Source: CAYTBN01 sp964436045 (GTDB lineage Bacteria; Myxococcota_A; UBA796; UBA9615; CAYRNR01). Taken from it: a DNA stretch of 64,000 bases. The stretch lies in assembly GCA_964436045.1 (NCBI GenBank), contig CAYTBN010000005.1, forward strand, positions 1 through 64,000. The letters are read 5' to 3'. The notes beneath the pieces were generated by a model, which did not search any database, was not told the origin of the DNA, and saw nothing but the letters and a program-made list of their open reading frames with translations. Numbering within the stretch: the first letter of the stretch is position 1; each line of letters starts with the position of its first letter. Below are positions 18,454 to 25,139 of the stretch, one piece after another. The translations under genes were made by a program, and so were the position numbers.

Positions 18454-19038
18454 ATGGCGCTCACCACCTGTCCGGAATGCCAGCACCCAGTCTCGACCGG
18501 CGCCATGACCTGCCCAGGATGCGGCCTGGCCTTCCGCCCGCCGCCCCCGCGGCCGTCGTCGGGCAAGGCCATGTACATCGTGGTCGCCGTGGTCGTGGCC
18601 GCGATGCTGGCGATGGCCGTGGTGCCCATCATCGGGATCCTTGCCGCGATCGCGATCCCCAACTTCGTGGCCATGCAGCTGAGGGCGAAGCGGGCGGAGG
18701 CACCCACCAACCTGGACGCCATCCGCACCGCCGAGAAGGCCTACCACGCCGAGTGGGACCAGTACCTCTCGGTCCCGCTGTGCCCCGCCGCCGAGCCGCG
18801 CCGGGAGCCGATTGACCTCGAAGGGGCCTGTGCGACCGACTGGGCGGAGCTGGGGTGGTCACCCGATGGCATCGGGCTGTGCCGCTACCAGGTGGTGGCG
18901 TTCAACAGCGGCGACTGGGCGACCTCGGACTTCGAGGCCACGGCGGAGTGCGACATCGACGGCGACGGCAACTACGCCCTCTTTCGCGCCTCGAAAGACG
19001 AGCGGTCCGCGATGGTGACCGGCAACAACGTGTACTGA
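18454..19038 (+). CDS. Zinc-ribbon protein with type IV pilin-like helix
   Basis: A 194-residue protein with an unusual layout. Residues 6-23 form a zinc ribbon (CPECQ and CPGCG: C6, C9, C20, C23). A Pro-rich linker leads to a hydrophobic segment at 40-68 ending in IIGILAAIAIPNF, the hallmark of type IV pilin and type II secretion pseudopilin N-terminal helices. A pilin-like globular part with two or three Cys follows. The usual prepilin peptidase site (G then FTLIE) is missing, so the protein probably stays in the membrane with the zinc ribbon in the cytosol. The ATG follows AGGAGC. It converges on maf across a strong hairpin. Confidence 0.8.
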   Translation: MALTTCPECQHPVSTGAMTCPGCGLAFRPPPPRPSSGKAMYIVVAVVVAAMLAMAVVPIIGILAAIAIPNFVAMQLRAKRAEAPTNLDAIRTAEKAYHAEWDQYLSVPLCPAAEPRREPIDLEGACATDWAELGWSPDGIGLCRYQVVAFNSGDWATSDFEATAECDIDGDGNYALFRASKDERSAMVTGNNVY

Positions 19039-19056
19039 GCGCGATCGCCTGGGGGC

Positions 19057-19086
19057 CGGCTAGCGCCCGGCTCCGGGCGCTAGCCG
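19057..19086. terminator. Bidirectional hairpin between convergent genes
   Basis: A perfect 12-base-pair stem (CGGCTAGCGCCC) with a six-base loop lies midway between the convergent pilin-like and maf genes. There is no clear U-tract, but the position and stability suit a terminator acting on both strands. A weaker GATCC/GGATC hairpin follows. Confidence 0.65.
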
Positions 19087-19109
19087 ATCCTCCTCGGAGG
19101 GCGGGATCG

Positions 19110-19700
19110 TCAGATTCCGTGCACTCCGAAGGTACGGAGCATCTTCACCAGCTTGATGAGCGGGAGGCCGACGATGCTCGACTCGTCGGAGCCGTCGAGT
19201 TGGTCGACGAGCCAGATCCCCCGGGACTCCAGCTTGTAGGAGCCGGCGCAGTCCACAGGGTCGTCCAGCTCCACGTAGCGGGCGATCTGGGCGGCTGTGA
19301 GGGTGCGGAAGACCAGTCGGAAGTCCTCGTGTTCGACGAGCTCGCGGCCGCTGGCCCCGTGGATCAGGGCGACACCCGTGACCAGTCGATGGTCGCGCCC
19401 GGAGAGCCGGGCAAGCTGGGCGCGGGCCCGGGTTGGCGTGCCGGGTTTGCCCAGGATCTGGTCGCCGAGGGCCAGCACCTGGTCCGATCCGATCACCAGA
19501 GCGTCGGGGTGGCGGCCGGCGACCGCGCGAGCCTTGCGCAAGGAGAGTTCGTGGACGATGGCGACGGGGTCGGTGAGCTCCCCGACCTCCTCGTCACAAC
19601 CGGGCGATTCCACCTGGAACTCCAGACCCAGGCGCTCGAGCAGTTCCCGCCGATAGGGGGAGGTGGAGGCCAGCAGGAGTGGCAGGTGTTCGCGTGTCAT
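19110..19700 (-). CDS. maf: Maf/YceF-type nucleotide pyrophosphatase
   Basis: A 196-residue Maf-family enzyme. It begins with LASTSPYRRELLERL and keeps GSDQVLAL and VDCAGSYKLESRGIWL. These are YceF-subtype signatures, which hydrolyse modified nucleotides such as 7-methyl-GTP. The length fits the family (about 190-200). The DSVDSIDGV-like loop is present as DGSDESSIVGLP, supporting an active enzyme. It lies between two hairpins and appears to be a single-gene unit. Confidence 0.9.
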   Translation of the reverse strand: MTREHLPLLLASTSPYRRELLERLGLEFQVESPGCDEEVGELTDPVAIVHELSLRKARAVAGRHPDALVIGSDQVLALGDQILGKPGTPTRARAQLARLSGRDHRLVTGVALIHGASGRELVEHEDFRLVFRTLTAAQIARYVELDDPVDCAGSYKLESRGIWLVDQLDGSDESSIVGLPLIKLVKMLRTFGVHGI

Positions 19701-19718
19701 CGGCGCCCCGCGAAGACA

Positions 19719-19756
19719 CGAACGCCCCGTGCCGCCGGAGCGGCGCGGGGCGTTCG
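19719..19756 (-). terminator. Long GC-rich hairpin downstream of the giant MopE-like gene
   Basis: A 17-base-pair stem (outer arm CGAACGCCCCG) with one T-G wobble and a CGGA tetraloop lies 15 bases after the stop of the minus-strand gene at 19771-23271 and just before maf on the same strand. No U-run follows on the transcript. It is a plausible terminator or mRNA 3-prime stabiliser. Confidence 0.6.
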
Positions 19757-19770
19757 GATGGTCTCGTCGG

Positions 19771-22700
19771 CTACCGTCGCCGGCGGATCAGCGCGGCCAA
19801 CGCCAGCAGCGCGAGGGACACGGGTCCAGCACCGCCGCGGGAGTCGGTCACGTCACTCTGGCACTCGCAGCCGCCGTCGCCGGGGTCGGTCGTGTCGTCC
19901 TCGTCCTCGGCGCAGGCGTCCTCCTCGTCGACGTCGCCGTCGCAGTCCTCGTCGAGCACGCCGTCGCAGAGCTCGGGGCGCCCCGGGGAGACGAAGGGGT
20001 TGCCGTCGTTGCAGTCGCCGTCGTTCTCGCTGTAGCCGTCGCCGTCGTCGTCGTAGGCCATGGTGTTGTCGTCGATCACGCCGTCGCAGTCGTTGTCGAT
20101 GCCGTCGGCCTCCTCGTCACCGCCCGGGTGGGTCAGGGGGTCGTCGTCATCGCAGTCGCCCTGCTGCTCGGTCAGGCCATCACCGTCGTCGTCGTAGTAT
20201 TCGGTGCCCTCGTCGACCAGTCCGTCGCAGTCGTTGTCGATGCCGTCGGCGATCTCGGTGCCGCCGGGGCTGGCCCACGGGTCGCCGTCATTACAATCGC
20301 CGTCCAGCTCCGTGTAGCCGTCGTTGTCGTCGTCGTAGTTGACGGTGCCCTCGTCGACGATGCCGTCGCAGTCGTTGTCGATGAAGTCCGGCAGCTCGGG
20401 GGCGCTGGGGTAGGTCACCGCGTGGGTGTCGTCACAGTCGCCGCCGACCGGCGCGTATCCGTCGCCGTCCTGGTCGTCGTTGATCGAGCCCTCGTCGATC
20501 TCACCGTCACAGTCGTTGTCGATGCCGTCGGCGAGCTCGGCAGCGCCGGGGTAGATCACGTCGTCGCCGTCGTTGCAGTCGCCCTGGGCCTCGCTGAAGC
20601 CGTCGCCGTCGTCGTCGTAGACGTTGGTGCCCTCGTCGATGGTGCCGTCGCAGTCGTTGTCGATGCCGTCTGCGATCTCTTGGTGCCCCGGGAAGACGTT
20701 AGGCAGGGTGTCATCGCAGTCGCCGCCGTGCTCGGCGAGGCCGTCTCCGTCGTCGTCGTAGTTGTCGGTCTCCTCGTCGACCACGCCGTCACAGTTGTCG
20801 TCGTACCAGTTCTCGATCTCGATGGCGCCGGGGTGGATCATCCCGTCGGTGTCGTCGCAGTCGTCGCCGCCGAGCAGGGTCGGTAGGTGGCCGTCCCCGT
20901 CGTAGTCCTGGATGTCGACGCCGTCGCAGTCCTGGTCGATACCGTCGTAGGGGATCTCGATGGCGCCGGGGTAGGCGCCGGGGTCCAGGTCGTCGCAGTC
21001 CCCGGTACAGGTCGTGAAGGTGTCGCCATCCAGATCGGCAGGCGTCAGGGTCGGATCGGCGTCGTCACAGTCACCGACGCAGGTCGTGAAGCCGTCGCCA
21101 TCCGCGTCGTCCAGGTTCATCCACGAGTCGTAGTCGTCGCAGTCACCCTCGCAGGTGTCCCAGCCGTCTGCGTCGAAGTCGTCCAGGTTCAGCGACGGAT
21201 CGTTGTCGTCACAGTCGTCCGCGCAGGTGTCCCAGCCGTCCCCGTCGATGTCGTCGAGGTTGTAGTAGATGTCGTTGTCGTCGCAGTCGCCCTCGCACGT
21301 GTTCCAGCCGTCGTAGTCCGCGTCGTCCAGGTTGAGGGCCGGGTCGTTGTCGTTGCAGTCGCCGGTACAGGTCGACCAGCCGTCACCGTCCTGGTCGTCG
21401 ACGTTGATCGACGGATCCAGGTCGTCGCAGTCGCCGCCGCAAGTGGTCGTGCCGTCGCCGTCCACGTCCATGATGTTGAACCACGGATCGGCGTCGTTGC
21501 AGTCGCCCTCGCACTCGCTGGCGTTGTCACCGTCGTTGTCGGTCTCGAGGGGATCGGACTGACCGTCGCAGTTGTTGTCCGCGATACCGTCGCAGATATC
21601 GATGGCGCCCGGGTAGACCGCGTCGTTGGTGTCGTTGCAGTCGCCGCCACACAGGCTCCAGCCGTCGCCGTCCACGTCAGCTTCGTTGTCGTCGGTGATG
21701 CCGTCGCAGTCGTTGTCGGGGATGCCGTCGCAGAGGTTGGGGGCGCCCGGATAGACCGTCGACCGGGTGTCGTCGCAGTCCCCCTCGCAGATCAGATAAC
21801 TGTCGCCGTCGACATCGACCTCGTCGTTGCCCGCGACCCCGTCGCAGTTGTCGTCGAGGCCGTTGCAGATCTCCGGCGCGCCCGGATAGACGGCCGCATC
21901 GCCGTCGTCGCAGTCGCCGCCGTTGTCCACCCAGCCCACGCCTGGGGCGCCGTCGCAGGTGGAGACCGAGTACCCCGGGTTGCCGAAGGTGTCGCCGTCT
22001 CCGTCGATGTACCAGTCGGTGAACAGCAGACCATCGTCGACGGTGCCATCGCAGTCGTCATCGACGCCGTTGCAGACCTCGGTCGCGCCCGGGTAGACGG
22101 TGGGGTCGTTGTCGTTGCAGTCGTCGCCGACTTCGACCCAGCCGACGGCGGGGGAGCCATCGCAGGTGGTCACCCACACCGCGCTGTTCCCGAATCCGTC
22201 GCCGTCGGTGTCGGGGTACCAGTCCGCGAAGTCGAGGGTGTCGTCCACCGACCCGTTACAGTCGTCGTCGACCCCGTTGCAGATCTCGGCTGCACCCGGG
22301 TTGACCGCGTCGTCCTGGTCGTCGCAATCACCGTCGTAGAGCGCGGTGTAGGACCCGCTGCCGTGGCACCAGCACTGGTCGAGCCCGGTGAGACCGTAGC
22401 CGTCGAGGTCGCCGTCGTAGTAGAAGGTCGTGCAGCCGCTGACTCCCTGACCCTCCTCGTCGTCGGTCAGCCCGTTGCAGTCGTTGTCGTAGCCGTCGCA
22501 GATCTCGGTGGCGCCCGGGTTGACCGCATCGTTGGCGTCGTCGCAGTCGTCGCCACCACAGTCGTCGGCCTGGTAGCCATCGCCGTCATCGTCCGAGCAC
22601 ATCCCCCACAGCAGGTAGTCGACGAGGTTGTACCCGATGATCTGGGTGTCGTACGAGTTGTACCACTCAAGGGTCAGGTAACTGACGTAGGCGCCACCCG

Positions 22701-23271
22701 CGCCCGATTGGATGAAGTAGCTGGACGTGTCGTTCCAGTCGTTGGTGGTCAGGACGTCCGCGCTGCCGATGTTGCTCATGTCCCCGTGTGAGGAGTAGTT
22801 CGAGGACCCGCTGGCTGGTACCCCAGCCATGATCGGATGGCTTTGATTGACGTTGTAGAAGTACGTCGAGTACGAGCTATGAGATCCCGTCGCGCTGAAC
22901 GGGAGTGTCGTGATGTACGGTGTGTACACCGTCCACGTTGACAGCATCAAGATCACCTTGCCGCCGTCGTTCTCGACGTAGTCGTCGAACTTGTACATGT
23001 ACGAGTTGATCGTCGAGTTGAACGAGCCAGGCTGCTGGCTCGGGATGATGATCAAGTCGTAGTCCGAGAAGGTCTCGCTCGCCACAGCGCTGTAGTTGAT
23101 CTGCGTGTAGCTGAGGCCATAGCTAGCCAGCACGTCGTACCAGTAGCTGTAACCCCACGGCGTGTTGTTCTGGATGATCAGGATGTCTTCGGCCGAAGCC
23201 ACCCCGCCCATGGACAACGCGATGGCCGTGGTCCAGCCTAGAATCCAACGACGGAAATTCTTGATCCTCAT
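19771..23271 (-). CDS. Giant MopE-like repeat protein with MYXO-CTERM-like anchor
   Basis: An 1166-residue surface protein. The signal peptide ends near GGVASAE. Residues 30-230 form a globular domain (ILIIQNNTPWGYSYWYDVL, SDYDLIIIPSQQPG) resembling glutamine-amidotransferase-like or cell-surface sensor domains that begin with a beta strand and a fixed-site loop. About 21 DCDD/DCND modules follow. A central run is of a shortened type ending in NLDD that lacks the CDG-DNDCDG half. The tail has CECQS, a hydrophobic helix and RRRR. I chose the ATG at 23271 because GAGGAGGAAAG precedes it. The 193-base upstream gap contains an A+T-rich block, but I could not define a good promoter. Confidence 0.85.
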   Translation of the reverse strand: MRIKNFRRWILGWTTAIALSMGGVASAEDILIIQNNTPWGYSYWYDVLASYGLSYTQINYSAVASETFSDYDLIIIPSQQPGSFNSTINSYMYKFDDYVENDGGKVILMLSTWTVYTPYITTLPFSATGSHSSYSTYFYNVNQSHPIMAGVPASGSSNYSSHGDMSNIGSADVLTTNDWNDTSSYFIQSGAGGAYVSYLTLEWYNSYDTQIIGYNLVDYLLWGMCSDDDGDGYQADDCGGDDCDDANDAVNPGATEICDGYDNDCNGLTDDEEGQGVSGCTTFYYDGDLDGYGLTGLDQCWCHGSGSYTALYDGDCDDQDDAVNPGAAEICNGVDDDCNGSVDDTLDFADWYPDTDGDGFGNSAVWVTTCDGSPAVGWVEVGDDCNDNDPTVYPGATEVCNGVDDDCDGTVDDGLLFTDWYIDGDGDTFGNPGYSVSTCDGAPGVGWVDNGGDCDDGDAAVYPGAPEICNGLDDNCDGVAGNDEVDVDGDSYLICEGDCDDTRSTVYPGAPNLCDGIPDNDCDGITDDNEADVDGDGWSLCGGDCNDTNDAVYPGAIDICDGIADNNCDGQSDPLETDNDGDNASECEGDCNDADPWFNIMDVDGDGTTTCGGDCDDLDPSINVDDQDGDGWSTCTGDCNDNDPALNLDDADYDGWNTCEGDCDDNDIYYNLDDIDGDGWDTCADDCDDNDPSLNLDDFDADGWDTCEGDCDDYDSWMNLDDADGDGFTTCVGDCDDADPTLTPADLDGDTFTTCTGDCDDLDPGAYPGAIEIPYDGIDQDCDGVDIQDYDGDGHLPTLLGGDDCDDTDGMIHPGAIEIENWYDDNCDGVVDEETDNYDDDGDGLAEHGGDCDDTLPNVFPGHQEIADGIDNDCDGTIDEGTNVYDDDGDGFSEAQGDCNDGDDVIYPGAAELADGIDNDCDGEIDEGSINDDQDGDGYAPVGGDCDDTHAVTYPSAPELPDFIDNDCDGIVDEGTVNYDDDNDGYTELDGDCNDGDPWASPGGTEIADGIDNDCDGLVDEGTEYYDDDGDGLTEQQGDCDDDDPLTHPGGDEEADGIDNDCDGVIDDNTMAYDDDGDGYSENDGDCNDGNPFVSPGRPELCDGVLDEDCDGDVDEEDACAEDEDDTTDPGDGGCECQSDVTDSRGGAGPVSLALLALAALIRRRR

Positions 23272-23464
23272 GTCTTTCCTCCTCGGACAGCGCAGGGGCG
23301 GCAACCGATCGCCGCGACGAAAACGCTAGCATCCCGTCAAGCCTGGGTAAAGAGAAGCGCGCGTGGGGACACGATTCCCGGCCAATGCGGCCTGATATTT
23401 ACGTTTTTGTAGGATTTTCGGGCATTGGGCCCCTTCGACGGGAGTGGGATAGAATCACAGCCTG

Positions 23465-24988
23465 TCAGGGCTCGTACCAGGGGCAGAGCCGCTGAGGAAC
23501 CGCGAAGCTGTGGGCGTAGGTCGTCTGCAGGACCGGGCCGACGGCCAGCGGTTGCGCGAACGTGCCGTCGTTGTGGCCGAGGAACAGGTTGATCTGCGTG
23601 GGCGCGCCCCACACGCCTCCGGTGTAGACGCCGACCATCACGTCCAGGCCGCCGTCGAAGTCGAAGTCGAAGACCCGCGCCGAGCCGGTGGCGCCCGGGT
23701 CGTCGGCACAGCCGGATTCGCAGCCCAGGTTGATGTCGAACGCCTCGACGTAGCTGCCGCTGAACTGGCCCGGACCGGTGCCCGGGTAGATCCAGGCCTG
23801 GCCGGCGTCGCCGTCGTCGTCGAGCCCCATGATCACGTCGCCCAGCCCGTCGCTGGTGAAGTCGCCGAAGAGCATCGAGTTGGCCGGCGACTGGCTGTAG
23901 TTCAGGTTGTGGGTGAAGATCGAGACGGGGTCCTGGAAGGTGCCGTCGCCGTTGCCAGCCAGGTAGTAGACCGGCATCGGCACATTGTCGCCAGTGGCAT
24001 AGTGCCCCATGACGATGTCCTTGACCCCATCGTCGGTCACGTCGACCGCCTGGTAGGCGATCTTGGCCACCCACTGTCCGGCGATCCAGGGGGTGATGTC
24101 ATTGGCCTCGATCCGGGTGAAGGCGCAGCCGGCGAAGGGGTCTTCCGATTGCGCGCAGGTCGCGTTGTGGATGTCGCCGTTGTTGAGGTAGGTGACGAAG
24201 GTGGCCCAGTCGAAGTACCCGGGTTTCGAGTACTCCATCATCACGATGTCGAACAGGTCGTCACCGTTGACGTCCGCCACGACCCCGTGCAGCGCCCACT
24301 CCACCTCGCCCAGGTAGATCTGGGCGAAGTTGGTGGGGCTGTCGAAGCGGTAGAAGAACCACACCTGTTTGAGGCCGGTGTCCTCGTCGGACTCCGTGTG
24401 GGCGATGAAGTCCATGATCCCGTTGCTGTCGAAATCGGCGACGTCGAAGGTCGTGTAGTTGACCCCCAGCGAGTCGCCGATCTGGACCCACGGCTGGAAG
24501 CTGCCGTCGCGGTTGCTCAGCGCATATTCGATGGAGCCCAGGTCGTTGCGCACCAGGACGAACTCGGCGAAGGGATCCCGCGGGTAGGGATCGTTCAGGT
24601 CGCCGATGCCGTCGTCGTCGGTGTCCGGGTCGAGGGGATCGCTGATGCGGCAATCGGTGCCGTAGTAGGTCTCGAGGGGGTCGGGGATTCCATCGTTGTC
24701 GTCGTCCTCGTCGGCGTTGTCGCCGATGCCGTCCCCGTCGGTGTCGTCCCACTCGCTGGGATCGTCGGGGAAGGCGTCCTCGTCGTCCGGGACGCCGTCG
24801 CCGTCGCTGTCGTCGGTGGCCGTGTCGTCGTCGCCGGAACTGTCGTCATCACCGGTGCTGTCGTCGTCGCCGGTGGCGTCGTCGTCGGTCGTCGCGTCGT
24901 CGTCGGGCGTGTATGGATCGGCGGGGCAGCCGATCGACAGGCCGAGCAGCACGGCCAGCACAACGGAGAACCGGGGGATCGGGGACAT
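23465..24988 (-). CDS. Lipoprotein with Ca-binding TSP3-like repeats and FG-GAP/VCBS-type propeller
   Basis: A 507-residue lipoprotein. The type II signal ends in LLGLSIGC. A linker of repeated TGDDDS/TDDDA follows. Residues about 60-140 carry thrombospondin-type-3-like Asp repeats (DSDGDGVPDDEDAFPDD, DTDGDGIGDNADEDDD). The rest has at least five propeller-blade motifs with Asp-rich calcium loops (VADFDSNGIMDFIAH, VADVNGDDLFDIVMM, VDVTDDGVKDIVMG, GDFTSDGLGDVIMG, FDFDFDGGLDVMVG), as in FG-GAP or VCBS proteins. It is probably a surface adhesion or binding protein. The ATG at 24988 has AGGAGGG upstream, and the in-frame upstream region is non-coding. Confidence 0.85.
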   Translation of the reverse strand: MSPIPRFSVVLAVLLGLSIGCPADPYTPDDDATTDDDATGDDDSTGDDDSSGDDDTATDDSDGDGVPDDEDAFPDDPSEWDDTDGDGIGDNADEDDDNDGIPDPLETYYGTDCRISDPLDPDTDDDGIGDLNDPYPRDPFAEFVLVRNDLGSIEYALSNRDGSFQPWVQIGDSLGVNYTTFDVADFDSNGIMDFIAHTESDEDTGLKQVWFFYRFDSPTNFAQIYLGEVEWALHGVVADVNGDDLFDIVMMEYSKPGYFDWATFVTYLNNGDIHNATCAQSEDPFAGCAFTRIEANDITPWIAGQWVAKIAYQAVDVTDDGVKDIVMGHYATGDNVPMPVYYLAGNGDGTFQDPVSIFTHNLNYSQSPANSMLFGDFTSDGLGDVIMGLDDDGDAGQAWIYPGTGPGQFSGSYVEAFDINLGCESGCADDPGATGSARVFDFDFDGGLDVMVGVYTGGVWGAPTQINLFLGHNDGTFAQPLAVGPVLQTTYAHSFAVPQRLCPWYEP

Positions 24989-25041
24989 GGGCGCACCCTC
25001 CTGCGGGGAACGATAGCAGAGTGGAGCATCGCGGCAGCGGC

Positions 25042-25083
25042 GGTTCGCACGGCGCGTGCGAACCCGAGGCATGTTTATATAGT
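25042..25083 (+). promoter_or_regulatory. Inverted repeat over the -35 region and TATAGT -10 element
   Basis: A palindrome with 10-base arms (GGTTCGCACG / CGTGCGAACC, three-base centre) at 25042-25064 is followed by an A+T-rich TTTATATAGT segment. A -10-like TATAGT sits at 25078-25083, about 57 bases before the kinase start. No good -35 hexamer is present and the palindrome occupies its place, so an activator or repressor operator is likely. It lies between divergent genes and could control both. Confidence 0.5.
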
Positions 25084-25103
25084 AGGATGCCCGTTCGGTA
25101 CTG

Positions 25104-25121
25104 GGGACCACGGATGGTCCC
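25104..25121 (+). promoter_or_regulatory. Leader hairpin upstream of the kinase-FGE gene
   Basis: Seven-base arms GGGACCA and TGGTCCC around a CGGA loop form a hairpin ending 18 bases before the ATG at 25140. It could modulate translation initiation. The visible ribosome site of that gene is weak. Confidence 0.4.
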
Positions 25122-25139
25122 GCCAGACCGGGTAGGCCC

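Noticed and set aside
23312..23340. TTGACG on the minus strand as promoter of the giant MopE-like gene
   Set aside because: At 17 bases the -10 position reads TCGCGG, which is not acceptable.
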